From contig VZSF01003927.1 of assembly GCA_013398295.1 (NCBI GenBank), forward strand, positions 319,943 to 383,942: a stretch of 64,000 nucleotides of DNA. Direction: 5' to 3'. Shown one piece after another: positions 14,011 to 26,800 of this stretch (its first letter is position 1; the number at the start of each line of letters is the position of its first letter). Under the pieces are notes generated by a model. The model did not search any database. It was not told the DNA's origin and worked only from the letters and a program-made list of their open reading frames with translations. A program made the position numbers and the translations under genes. The DNA comes from Chionis minor (taxonomy: Eukaryota; Chordata; Aves; Charadriiformes; Chionididae).

Positions 14011-14737
14011 CATCTCTGATATGTTACTTGCTCCCGAATGTTGAGAGATTGTTTGGAGTCCACTGATTGTGTGCCTAAAATCTTCCTCTAGCTGAAGTCT
14101 TATTGACTTATTTGTAAAACCATCTTGTTGACCTGAATGTAATCAGCTGTGTTGTCAGACAGCAGTCCTTTAAATAAGGATGCACTGAAGCTGATTAAAA
14201 AATCAGTTACCGAAAGGGCAACAAGTGGCACAAGAGAGTAACATTGAAGAACTGAGGACAGAAACTTCTTAAATTGCTTGAATGTCATCTTCTGGAGCAC
14301 ATCTGGACTCCATCAATATAAACAGTAAGTAGTCTGATAAAAAGCCCTGTTCCAGGAATAGCCTGTGTCCTTAATTTGAAGGCCACAGAGAATTAAGTGT
14401 GATAAGCAATTGAGTTGCACTCTACACAGTCTCATGGGAAGCTGTAAAATTAGTAGGTCAGATCTAATTCCTCACTCCAGCACATAATAGATTGATTTGG
14501 TTTTGTTTTGTTTTCAAAATTAGTGACTTGCAGAACTAAACCCCTAGTCTTTCATTAGGAAAAATTATGAGAATAATGTGGGAACATAACTTTACATGTA
14601 GGGAGTATCAGCTATTGCTCTGTTCATTATTTGTAGTATGCTATTCTTGGCATGTGGACAAAAAACTTGTCAAACAGGCAGGGGGAATGGTGATGTTTAA
14701 TAATGACCCCTGTATGTGATATATTCATATGTATATT
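14011..14737. other. Unique AT-rich spacer between two CR1 copies
   Basis: About 730 bp of unique sequence separates the two oppositely oriented CR1 fragments. It holds a GTTTT-rich run near 14495-14520 and nothing else I recognise. No open frame here has protein-like features. Confidence 0.6.
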
Positions 14738-15464
14738 CATAGAATCACAGAACGGTTTAGGTTGGAAGGGACCTTAAAGATCATCTAGTTCCAACCCCCC
14801 TGCCATGGGTTAGGACACCTCCCACTAGACCAGGTTACTCAAAGCCCCATCCAACCTGGCCTTGAACACTTCCAGGGATGGGGCATCCACAGCTTCCTGG
14901 GCAACCTGTTCCAGTGCCTCAGCACTCTCAAAGTAAAGAATTTCTTGCTAACATCCAATCTAAATCTACGCTCTTTTAGTTTAAAACCATTACCGCTTGT
15001 CCTATTGTTACACTGCCTGCTAAAACTTCCCTGCCGCTCTTTCCTGTAGGCCCTCTTTAGGTACTGGAAGGCTGCAATAAGGTCGCTCCAGAGCCTTCTC
15101 TTCTCCAGACTGAACAACCCCAACTTTCTCAGCCTGTCCTCATAAGAGAAGTGCTCCAACCCTCTGATCTTTTTCATGGCCCTCCTCTAGACCCACTCCA
15201 ACAGATCCATGTCTTTCTTATGTTGGGGGCTCCAGAGCTGGACATAGTACTCCAGGTGGGGTCTCACGAGCACGGAGCAGAGGGGCAGAATCACCTCACT
15301 CAACCTGGCCATGCTGCTTTTGCTGCAGCCCAGGATGCAGTTGGCTTTCTGGGCTGCGAGCGCACATTGCTGGCTCATGTTGAGCTTCTCATGAACCAAC
15401 ATCCCCAAGTCCTTCTCCTCAAGACTGCTCTCAATCCATCCTCCACCCAGCCTGTATTTGTGCT
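14738..15464 (-). mobile_element. CR1 LINE retrotransposon, 5'-truncated, copy B
   Basis: A second CR1 fragment of about 730 bp, in minus orientation. Its 3' end lies at 14738, where the complement of the terminal ATTCTATG unit is followed by the usual AATCACAGAA...GGTTGGAAGGGACCTT sequence. Its 5' truncation point is at about 15464. Only one tail unit remains, and beyond it the sequence becomes AT-rich unique DNA. The body covers the ORF2 C-terminus and 3' UTR, nearly the same segment as copy A. The coding text (for example HEKLNMSQQCALAAQKAN) points to a different CR1 subfamily from copy A. Confidence 0.95.
14839..15464 (-). pseudogene. CR1 ORF2 C-terminal fragment with nonsense and frameshift changes
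   Basis: Read on the minus strand, the copy encodes [60 protein letters not shown] and HWNRLPRKL in order. The first and second halves share a frame but are split by a TAG at 15187-15189, where CR1 normally has a glutamine codon before RRAMKKIRG. After the HWNRLPRK block the frame is lost, so the final residues are out of register. Upstream of about 15408 the frame is also disturbed. It is a dead fragment lacking the polymerase core. Confidence 0.9.
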
Positions 15465-18267
15465 GTCACAGGGCAAGTAACCAGTGCTACCTCATGAAGT
15501 AAAGCGAAACAAATTCAGACTGCTTATAAGGAAAAACATTACATAATTGTAGCAATCTATTAGACTATGGAATAGCTTTTCAAGGGGAAAAGCTGGAAGC
15601 TTATTGTCTGAGTCATTTAAAAAGAACTTCCATAACGCTCTGGAAAATATAGTGTAGAAACAATAACACCTTGGCAGAAGATGGAACGTATTGCTTAAAG
15701 TGTCTCTCTCTTCTCTAATATTTATTGTTTTATTATTTTGAGCCAGATTCTAAAACTGAAGGTTAATATCCTCAACCACATAGACAAGTAAATTTGATCT
15801 CAGTCTGATTCCAGTTTAGAACTGGACTCTGAAATTAGGAAGCCCGGAAGTAGAGCAGGGTACATTTTACACCAGAAAAACCAAAGCCAATGTTATGTCT
15901 TAGTTTGAAAAAATGGATCAGGTACTTCTCTAGTACAGGTATATTTTGCAAACTTTTAAGAGCCTGAATTGAGTCAATAGCGGGTTGAGGGTGACGCTGG
16001 AGTTTTATGAATTTAGGTGAAAATTTGCAAAACTCAGATATAACCTGATTTGACAGTACTGGCTGAATTCCACTTTTATCCTTTGATTTTGCTAAAACTC
16101 AAGTCAAGGGGATAAAAATACTGATGATTCAGAACTAGAACATACACAAAAAGTCTTGAAAAGAAAACATATTGCATTTGTTCGGATGCATCCAATATTT
16201 GTATATGAACAGTACTATGGTTCCTTTTTACCAGTAACTACAGATACAGAGGTAAGAAAGTATTCAGAGAACTGAAACATAGCGCAAAACTCAAGCAGAG
16301 TTCATAAAAAGCCCTGGCAGTTTGTTTACTTTTGCTCTCTACAGCATTTTCATTAATCAACTTTTTTTCAGGTGATATCAGTGCAAAAAGAACTAAACTC
16401 GAACAAAGTAACTGTCACTGATTAAAACTGAGAATTTCAGAAATATCAGAAAGGATTCTTTCCAACAAATTTCCAGTCAAAATTTTAGAAAAACAGAATT
16501 ATACAGTGCTTTATTATTGTTGCAGGATTAAAAATCATTCTGGAAACTTCAGCAGTGAGCTAAAAATATGATTTCTTCCAAAGGGTTACAGTCTAATTTA
16601 AGCTATTAATTGAAGGAAAGTCAACAGAAAAATAAGGATAGGAATGGAACAGAAGACATTTATGAGAAAAACATGTTTGTCTTGTTTCTTATGATAGATT
16701 TGGTACATAACATGCTTTCCTTTTAACTCTACAGGCATTACATCACCATAATTACACAGGGTTTTTTTATTATTGCTTAGCTGAAGCTGTAGAAAAGCAC
16801 AGACAAAATCTGCAGATATGCTTTGTTTATCTTTTAAAAACGCAGAAGATATTTTCTCCCTTAATTTGCAAACAAGCCTTAGTTTAAGCTCAGGGCTTTT
16901 CAGATTTTTCTGAAAGGTTGGATGTTTTAGAAACAAAATATTTTAAAAATTGTTAACCGTTCTTCATAATTCCTTTGAACTTTTCTAATGATGAAGCTCT
17001 GAACTGTCTATCATTAAGTATTGGTGATAATATCTGCAATAGAGAATAGGTACATTTAAAGTTACAGAATACTTACTTTGTTTTTCCGTCTCTTCCTACT
17101 TTTCCTCAAGGTATATAAAATTAAAATAAGCTAATTCGATGACTACACTTTGCTCTAAAGATGGAAAATTTTGCTACGAACAAGAAAACCATTTCAATAT
17201 AATGAAGTCAACATACAGAAGGAGCAGATGGTGCCTAGGGAAAACAAGAAAGATTTTGTAATAAGAATTCTATTATGGTACCCCTTTTTTAATTTACACT
17301 TGGAAATAATAAGCACCACCTCAAAATGGAAGTGTTAACATCCATTTGATGTTGTTGACAATTCCTGACTAACGGAGAGACTAAAATTTCAGGAAATTTC
17401 AAGTTAAGAGCCTGCTTCCCTTTTGAGCCATTCTATTTCTGCCACTCGCAATTCACTCACACAAGAGTAACGTCAATTAAAAATAAAGATGAGTGAAAAC
17501 AAAATGCAAAAAGTAACTTCATCTTTGAACAGAAGGCAGGAACATACACAACTATGGAGACCACACTTGAAAAACTAAACTGCACATTATTGGAATAAGA
17601 TTGAAAACAAATGCTTTCAGCAACTTTTCCTGGGCAGGGCTGTCTTTTCTCCACAGATTTCTTTAATTTCCCCTTTGCTATTGGGCTTCTTTTTGCTGTC
17701 CAAAACCTTACCTAATAATGAGAAAACAAATACCAGCCCTTAAAAAATATGACCACATGCTTCCACATGGCTATGTATGAATTCCCAAAACCAAACTCAG
17801 TCTTTCTCGTGCATGCAAATAAAGCATTGCTCTCCTGTGATCAGTTAATCTAGGAAATGGTTATTAGCTCGGCCCCTTTTATTGCAAGCAGACTGGAGTC
17901 TGGAGTACTCCAGATAGTCTTGCAGTAGCAGTGGCTGAACTAGAAATTAAGTCACCTTCAATCTGTGATGCTAGATTTAAAAAAAAAAAAATCATCACTC
18001 CTGATATGGAAGACTATAATCAAACACTGAGAGTAGTACGTAACCTTTTTCTACTTAAATATTAAAAATTGTCTGTTGATATGTGTGGCTAGCATCGGTA
18101 ATGCACAAATCTCCTTTGGTTTTGGGATGGGAAGGTCCTGCTATGGGATTACAAGAGACCAAGAAAATGTGCCTTAAACAGCATGGAAGTTTACCAGGCA
18201 GTAAAACTGGACTTTAAACAGCATGAGAATAATTTTTGTTGCAATTGGTTTGTCATCTCCCTTTCAG
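15465..18267. other. AT-rich unique DNA, no gene seen
   Basis: No gene, RNA or mobile element is recognisable. There is a 13-base A run at 17979-17991. Short open frames occur on both strands, the longest about 112 codons on the minus strand at 16598-16936, with biased AT-driven composition and no motif. Confidence 0.55.
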
Positions 18268-18431
18268 TTCTCAGCAGGAACTTTTCAAGAAAAGCCTTGT
18301 TAAAGTTAATTGTATTCTTTCAATTTCAATCAGAATCAGATCTAAAGGGAACCTAAGTACAGGAAAGATAAAAGATTACCTAAAATTTCTGAACCCTGGA
18401 GTAAAAAAATTTGCATTTGAAATATATGAAG
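18268..18431 (+). other. Speculative splice-bounded open segment (possible exon)
   Basis: A pyrimidine-rich tract ending in CCCTTTCAG (18259-18267) looks like a splice acceptor, and GTAAGT at 18432-18437 after GAAG looks like a strong donor. The 164 bp between them is open throughout in one frame and ends with residues reading GVKKFAFEIYEG. A closer alternative acceptor, TTTCAATCAG, ends at 18333 and would give a 98-bp exon in the same frame. I do not recognise the protein. GTAAGT is expected by chance roughly 15 times per strand in 64 kb, so this may be fortuitous. Confidence 0.15.
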
Positions 18432-18437
18432 GTAAGT

Positions 18438-20636
18438 GCTGTTGAGAAAGTTTTCATAACCTATTTATCAAAACTTAAAGCCCATACATGTTCAGTTGTG
18501 GTCTTTACTGAACATATTGTGATAGGGTATTTATGAAAATTGGTACTATGGTTGTTCATAATGGTGATAATCTCTATTTTTAGAGCACTATTAATGTTTT
18601 CAGTACTTCTTAGATTTATATATGAAAAAGATCCTCTGTCACAAACAGTTTAGAATTCCCATGGGAATTAATATCAATAAGTTTATTTTACACCAGCTGC
18701 ATCGACCATTCTGAGATGTTGCTCAGACAGCAAAGCATTTCTCTTTAATTGTGGGTTGTAAGCACCTGGCTAACTCTAAACTTCATTTAAAGTTAGTCAT
18801 ATGTTTGAGTATTCTGCTAAATACCAGCACTTAAATACTTTACTGAAGTAGGCCTTCAGATTCAACCCTTATTTGTGTTCATACCTCATGGTCCTTGCAA
18901 AAAAGATGGAAGAATCTGAATTTGGACAATATGATGGCTTAGGGACTGGATTTTGAAATGGAAATTAAAGTACTTTGACAGCTTTGTGGAGCGCTCTGAA
19001 ATTTAGATTTTAAAGCAAGCTATTTGCATTTAAAAATATGTTTTATTTAGGTATTTAAAATAAATTTCCCAAGAGCTTAGTCTGCATATAGAAATTATAT
19101 TTAAAATACATACATATTTATATGTATGACTTGTATTTGAAAGGGGAGCATTAGGCATTAGGAATAGTATACATTTAACTGTCAAAAGCTAAGTCTGTTA
19201 GAGCAATCATTTGGTCCACCAGAAATGCTCTCCTGCAAACAGGGCTACTTTGTGTCTGTGGAAAAGGAAGTGGCCGTATTAAAAAAACCAGCAACTACTG
19301 AACAGCCTCTTCTCTGTATGCTTTTGCCTAAACAAGGAAAATACCCGACAACATGTACAACAAAGAGGCTTCGGAGAAAAATAAGAAAGGCTAGTCAAAA
19401 CCTGGCACAAAAAGGGATAGGCAAAAGATGATTTCTAACATGTTATTTCTAGGCGATCACGTATACTTACACATGAAGTAATTACTTTGCAATTTCAGGT
19501 GTCTTCTTTGAACTTTGGTCAGTTAAATGTTGGATGAAAATAGGCAGCATACTAGATATTTGTCCACTGAATGGACAATCTATGGAGAATGGCAATTATT
19601 TATGCATTGTATCCAGAAGGTCCCTCAGACAGGTCCAGTTCCTTCTCTGGATTACTACAAATGAAAAGATCTTACACTCAAGCAGGAAGATCAGAGATGA
19701 CAAGCACACAAAGATAGATGGGGCAGAAAAATAAGTAGTCAATAAGCGCAGTAGTCAGTGTTGTAGAACCATCTCTGCAATCTATTTCAGGATACAAAAT
19801 GTCATTGTAATTAGTCTGTGAAACACAGACTTGGGGAACAAGTTGCCGTTCCAAGGTTAGTGTCTCCAGAGGAACATATGTCTGGAGACATGACCTTGCT
19901 ACTTGAACAGATCCTGGTCACAGACATTCTTGAATGTGCTCTCAGCTGAATGTAGCTAAAACAGTTACTGAACTATACCTAATGTAGAGGGACGTCCATT
20001 TGCTGAATGAAAATGGACTGAGAGGACACCGAGTATTTAAATTCCTTCCCACAGTGTTCTGTGCAACCTTCTAACAGTTAACTGGCACTAGGGAAGCACT
20101 TTTTAAACCTTACTTTTTCAGACATATTTATCATGCCAATGTTATAAACAGTGTAGGATTTGGAAAGATGTGAAAAAAGCCCTATGATATAGTTGCTGTG
20201 TTATAACACTGAGCTTCTAAAACACAGCAGTATGTTTTTTCTGTGGTGGAGCTAGCCAAGCATCTCGCTGCCAGGTTTCCATGATCTCCTAGGGTAAAGT
20301 GGCAATCATTTAAGAGCTTGAGTCCTCGATAGTGTAACTAATAAGGAGCCACAGAACGCAGAGGGGGAGTAGATCCACAAAATTCACCTGTGGAGGAAAA
20401 TGGGGAAGCTTCTGTACACTCCAGCTTATAGAGCAGAACTACTAAACTGGCTCTTTGTTTGGTCTTGACACAGTGCCTACTACCATAGCAGTACAGCCTT
20501 AAGGAATGTTTTTGCTATCACATGCATAAAAGCATCCAACCAAAAATATAATGAATGCCTGCAATTTATACATAATTCACACATTTGTATATATATGAGG
20601 GTATATCCTATTTTTGTGACCAATTCACAGGCATGA
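18438..20636. other. AT-rich unique DNA, no gene seen
   Basis: Nothing recognisable beyond short chance open frames of about 66-68 codons at 19225-19431 and 19534-19734 on the plus strand, neither with a motif or flanking splice sites that I can support. Confidence 0.5.
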
Positions 20637-20654
20637 ATGCACACATGTGTGCAT
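20637..20654. repeat. 18-bp perfect palindrome
   Basis: ATGCACACATGTGTGCAT reads the same on both strands with no loop. It sits in an alternating purine-pyrimidine context that continues as GCATGCATATGTGCA, a composition that favours unusual helix forms. Direct observation; function unknown. Confidence 0.9.
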
Positions 20655-23283
20655 GCATATGTGCAGTTTTGATTTTCTGTTTATGAAAAAGGCACTGTGG
20701 GAGAATTTTATTAACAGATACTAAAATATGGGCCTCAGTTGCTTTGTACAAGTGTTTCACTTCATTTGTACTCAATGGGACATTCAGAATACAGGAATCT
20801 GACATAGCTCTTCACCATATATATATGTTGGTATGTTGAACTCTCAAGGACAATATTCCTTATTTGAAAATTTAATTCTGCCTACTGATTTCGTTCACTT
20901 TAGTGTCACAAAACTATGTGATAGTTGTCAGGATCTTCTTTCTTCTAACATCCATGAAACACTTTCTTTGTTCCCCTCATTTTCCCTAACTGAAAATTTT
21001 AGTTGTTTGGTTGTGGAAGCAGAAGGAGCAACGGCAGCACTCTGATCAAGAGTTTCTGAATAATTTGCTCCATGATTCAGAGGAATGGTATGAGGAATAA
21101 TCAAGAACCAGCACCAGCAGAGACAATAGGAGCCTCTATTGGAGGTTAAGATACAGAAAATGTCAGGAAAAAGACTGACGTTGTGGCATTGTTTCTGTTA
21201 ATTATACCTAAATTCCCGCATTTGTTCTACTCATTAATTTTATAGTAAGGAGTAAAACCTTGATCTGGCAACAAAATATAATTGGAACTACATGAGCAGT
21301 TTGGGTATAACCAAACTACACAGAAAATAGACATTTTTATCTATGAACCACTGGAACTGGTGAGCTACTTTGAACAGAGCAGCTAAAAAACAATAAGACA
21401 AGGGAGTGAGAGCTGCTAATAAAATCATTTAACAATCAGGCAATACAACAGAGAAGACAGTATCACAATTTGCAATATAGCTTAATGGAAGAACACATCT
21501 GACCATACCTGTTGATGGGCAACTCCTCCTGCTTACCTGTTTTACATTGCTACACAATCCATATAACTGGCCCACTGTCTTATGATGCAAAATTTAGCAC
21601 ATTTATATATTTTGTTTATGAAATAAGGAGTTCACTCTTATATTATGTTCTTGTAATAGTTTTCTTAGAAACTGTAATATTCTGGCCTGAGAATGTTTGA
21701 CTTTTCTTAAACTTAACACCAAGTGAAATATAAGAGGGTTTTTGATCTAGATGCATTAACCACAATCAGGAAACTTTCTTCCATTTTTGTTGGTATTAGT
21801 GAAGTTAAGAGTAATTTTGCTTTGATCATAAACTAGTCTAAGTCTATTCATGAGAACTGAAGACGTGACTCAAGATGAGACATCCTTGTGTTTCAAATAG
21901 AGTGGATAAATAGCAGGGAACTGATGATAAGTCTGAAAGCGTGAGATGTACTGCCAAAGTGGGTCATCGACAATGATGGAGGGGAAACAGTTGTAAAAAC
22001 ATAGGTGCTCAAGGAAGAAATGCTGGCAAATAAACTGAGAACCAAATCACTGCCTTTTATAGCTGAAAAAAAGTGGGTAGGCTTTTGGGTCCTTCTAGTC
22101 TGATGTAGGAGGAACAAGTCCCCTTGTAGACATGGCCCAGTCAAGCAGAGGAGATACAAAACTGACAATCTGTCCCTTGTGACTTTAAAGGAATCCAAGG
22201 AATATTTGATAACATCAGAGTGTTTAATCCTTGTTTGCCTTATAAATTCTAGTTCTGGTCATTGCATTTAGCCTACGTAAATTACTTAAATGTTTTCAAT
22301 TGGAGAAAATTATTCTTTCTCTTAATTTAATGAGAGGATTTGTCTGTTGCAGAAAGCTCATTTCGGAGGGTTTTTGCACCAAGGTGGCAGTATTTCAGGC
22401 GAAAGTGCATTGTTTCGTTTCAAAATACTTTCGAATCTTTGTGGATTACAGCTCCACATAGACATAGTAATAAGAGAAAAATAGCCCAATTCAAAACATT
22501 AATGCTGACTGCACTTTGAGTGCTCAAAACAGGCACAGATTCAGCTGCATTTTTATTATCTAGCAATTTCTGTGGAACCTATTACATATTTGATTCCAAT
22601 ATTTGGTTGTTTTTTTCATCAAGTTCATTGCTGTTAGTGCCTCTGGATCATATACTTCAGAATTTTGTTGTGGTTTTATTTCCTTCCTTTGGCCTTTCAT
22701 TTTCAGAGTCACATTTCCAGCTATTTCCATGGTTGCCACACCTCAGGTATTAATATTAACTGCTCAGTACCACTTTGACAGAATGGCATTTTTAAATTGA
22801 TGTGTGTAATCTGGAAAATGTATGCACTGATGAAGTCTACTAGTAGCACAAACAGAAACTATATTTGAATCCCAAGGTGGGATTATTCTACTAGGGACAA
22901 GCAGATGGTTTGGAAGGTATCCAGCACCACCCAACCCTATTGTCTCCTAACCTGCTAGGACAGTTTCATTGTTTGGGGGGTTTTTTTGTTTTGGGTTTTG
23001 GGGTTTTTTTTAATCTTGAAACACTCAAAAACTTCTTTATATGTTATCATGCTGAGAGCTCCATTGATTACTGTCATGACAGAGGGTTTGGATTCACTAT
23101 ATAGACCTCTACCACTCAAATTAATAAGGAATACCTGATTGAAGTAGTAGGTCATCATTTTATGGCAGTAACAGTTCAGGAATGAATTTTACCGCTGCTT
23201 ATTGAGAGCTGAAATGTATTTAGGTTCAGCAATTTTGGATTCCCTTCCATGTTTTGCAAACAAACGTGAACTAGCTGAGGAAC
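20655..23283. other. AT-rich unique DNA, no gene seen
   Basis: The stretch contains a G/T-rich low-complexity run at 22971-23011 and short open frames only. The 101-codon minus-strand frame at 21893-22198 has no recognisable domain. I see no mobile element or RNA gene. Confidence 0.5.
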
Positions 23284-23800
23284 CCCTTCTTCCTCTTATG
23301 TCCTAGCCAGTCCACCAGGTTGTGTCCCAGACTTGTCTCTGTCTCCAGCTTACTGTCCAATTCCCTCATTTTTCTCACTCTGACTCCACTCTTCCTCGTG
23401 CTCATCCTTCCCACCTTCATCATTCACAGTTTACATACGTCTTTTCCATTTCAGTTCTTCTCTCCCCTGTCAGCTCATATGAATCCCTGCTGTTGCCTGG
23501 GCGCACAGAAGAGCCTGCCTTCCTTTTCACTCTGTTTGCCAGGCCTCGAGGGCTTTCTTGTCCCTGACCACCCCTTGGGGTTCCTCGATGCTGCTCATGG
23601 TCCAGAACCCCATGTCAGCCACCTGGGCCATCAGCCCCTGCCCCAGTGATGCCACAGCAGGGCTGGTCTCCTGCTCCCCACTGCCCTGTTCTGCCTGGCC
23701 ATGGGCCCTGAGCCAGGTCCACCCGCGGGCTCACAACCTGGACCGTCCCCAGAGAGGTGCCTGATGCCCAGGACACCATTGACAAGGCTACGACTTGCTC
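23284..23800. other. Pyrimidine-rich tract followed by GC-rich block
   Basis: From 23284 to about 23480 the plus strand is strongly pyrimidine-rich (repeated TCTCC, TTCCTC, CTTCC words). From about 23480 to 23800 it turns GC-rich, with CCACCTGGGCCATCAGCCCC-like text. Several overlapping frames of 68-109 codons are open on the plus strand, which is expected where GC is high and stops are rare. I recognise no protein or repeat family. The abrupt change from AT-rich flanks suggests either an inserted old sequence or a local GC-rich feature. Confidence 0.35.
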
Positions 23801-26800
23801 AGTTCAGGGCTACTGCATGTTCAGCGTTGGCAGAGATCTTAGGAAACATTTGCCAATCAGCAAATATCTACTACAGTTTCATGTACAAATTGTGCCTTCT
23901 GAAATGTTTGTCATTTGGACAAGGTATGGTGGATTTTGCACAGAGTTAGGAATAAGACATCCTGCACCAAAGCACGGGAGCCCTTCATCATCCTAAAGAG
24001 CAAAGGCATTTATCACTCTGGATATAAAAGGCTTTTTCTTTTTTTCCCCTCACTTGCCCTCAGAAATCGCTGAGTTGTTTTGACTGAAAATTCCCCAAAT
24101 AGCTCAAATAGCAGATAACTGCATGGAAGGTTTCTAGCTAAAATTAGAAAAAAATCTCAACTGGAAGTTAAAATTTGGCAAAGTTATAACAAATTACAAC
24201 CAACTGGAAAGGGTCAAGGCAACTTTAAGAATATAGGTGGTGCTCCCTGCCACACCTATAATTCATGTGGCTTATTTTTCTTAAGCTCAATTCATCCATT
24301 GACAAATTTATGAGCTGCTGAGTGTTGTGTTGTGTCTGGGCTTCAGAGTGCTTTGAATTAATACAGGAAAGCCTCTTTTACACTGAGCATGAGACATGTT
24401 TGAAGTGCTGGCTATAACACATTTTCCAAAAATTGTTTAAAACAATAAAGCCCCATAAACACTGGCTGACCATACTCAGAGTTGCCTCACTCCCTTTTAC
24501 AGAAGGCGTCTCAAATAGTTTGCTAGTATAACATTATAGCATACTTACGATGTTCAGGAGTAAAGAAAATCAGATTACATATTTTTTCTCTGCTGGAAAA
24601 AACCCCAAGGTGTTGAGGCCTGAAATTGAGATTTTCTGAGAATTGCTTGTGCTCTGGTGATTCACTGCAGTCACAGAACCAGCAGGATGGAAATTAATGC
24701 TCCCAGCCTCCCTCATTTTCCTCTCTTATCCCTGGGTAGCTTGACTCCATACTTCCCTTTCTTCTCCAACCCATGGATCCTTCTCCCCTGAAATGCCTCT
24801 TGTACAGTGCCCTTTTCTGGGAATGGGGAAAGCTTGAATTTCTGAACACTGTTCATCCATATTGTCTGTGAAGAAGAGAGAAAAGTCTTGCTCTTCAGTT
24901 GAGTAGTCCTGATGAATTGTGGCCACGCTTGCTAAGGGGAAGTACGCATGGACAGGCTGGTCACAGTGATGTTGCATAACTCTTTAGGCAGAAGGACATG
25001 TATCTGTTTAAAACTGACACAGACTCACCAAGTTCTATCTCAACCTGCCTCAAGCTCCTTCAAAACCTGAATTTAGCTCCACAGATGTTTTTCTATAGGA
25101 TCAGGTATGTTGTGTGCTGAAGTTTGGTCCAGGACCACAAACGCAGAGAGATACTCTGTTGAATTGCCTTAACCAGAAAAACGTCCACATGCTGACGTTT
25201 CTAGGCATAGGTGGTAGACCAGCACTTTTGCGGATTCAACCCTCTGATTCCTTTGGGAAATCCTGCCTGCAAAGCAGCGCACCCAAACTGTGCATTTTCC
25301 CAGTTGACTAAATTCACTCTGTTTTCAAAAACACTCTTACTTGGTTGATGGTGTCCTGAATCTGGCACATTATGTCTAAATGACTGAGAGCTGTAGCGGG
25401 TGAAAGGGAAAGGTAAGAGACTGCCGAAGTTAAAGGCTAATGAAAGCAGTGTGAGAGGGTGTTACGGCCTTCCACAAACACTGAGCAACTGAAGAGGCAA
25501 TGGAAGGGATTAGTTTGTGCAGCAGAGCAGTTTCGCCTGAGGTATGCCAGATGTCTGAACTGCAGCGGAGGACAAAGAACAACATTCAGAGCTCACTGGG
25601 TTACTGAGAGTGTCCTTCAGACTTTGCTGCCTCCCACGCTACTTTGTGGACAGAAGAGTAAACCCGATGACTTATGAATTCAGTGTCACTCTCAGTATAA
25701 CCCCAAATCAAAGCGTATTATTATTGCTATTATTTTCCAAGACTAAAATCCTTCCTCTAGGAATCACTGTAATGCTTCTTTTTCTTGCAAGGAATGCTTT
25801 TGTTTACTGTGGTAGAAGCATACTGCTTTGGTGCAGTGATTCGGGAACAAAAAATTTAATATCCCCTAAAGTCTTGACTTTGGTCGTCTCAGCCTTCTCT
25901 CTGTCCCCATCAAATGTGACAAATTAGATTTTGATAGCCATGGTTAGGAGTGCGTTACACAGGAATAATACTGTACTGAGGATTCAAACATGACCTTCAG
26001 AAAAGTTGGTTGAATGGCATAGCTGACACAAATGAGCAGAGAACTGGGGCTATTGACTGGTGAAAACAGCAGCATATTTTCAGATGAACTGGATTTAGTT
26101 GAGAATCACTGTTTTAGACTATTTCCCTGTTTTCTATTAACAGACATAACCTTGCCGCTGTATCTTGACAGTAGTAGGCTACTTTACAAAACAAATACCA
26201 AAAAAGCAAATCCAGAAATGGAAGACAGGCTTGGCTTTTCCGTTGTCATTCAAGTTATGCCTTTAAAAATGGGCTGTTAAACACTACGGAAAAGGAAAGA
26301 TAATGTGCTTTTGTTACATGAAACAAAATTAAGCAGGTGCAGCTTTTAACTGCCCATAAAAGGCCAAAACATACTCTGCCTTCAGCTGGAAGCATTCATA
26401 ACAAATAGAGTGATATGCAGAAGAATTTTTATTTGTATCTTAGGAATGCATAACTGGAAATATTATGAGCAATTCCTTGACAGTTCATATTCTACTTAGA
26501 AAATATGCTAATAATTTGTACAGTCTCTTTAACCTGGCTCTTTATAAAATCTTCCTGGATGCTTTGAGCAGAAATACACTCAGGACCAAATATTTATTCT
26601 GTTGTATTGCTCATGCAGACTGGTTTACTATCACCATTTTATTCATGAGTTTTATGTTGTTAATTTCTATTTATATTATTAGCCCAAAATTTTTGACGCG
26701 TTTGCTCAGAGAAATAAAAATAAAAATTTGAAAGTTTGCAAGTGGATATCAGTATTTACTCCCAGCCTGGAAATGACTTCCTTTTAGGTATTTATTCTCT

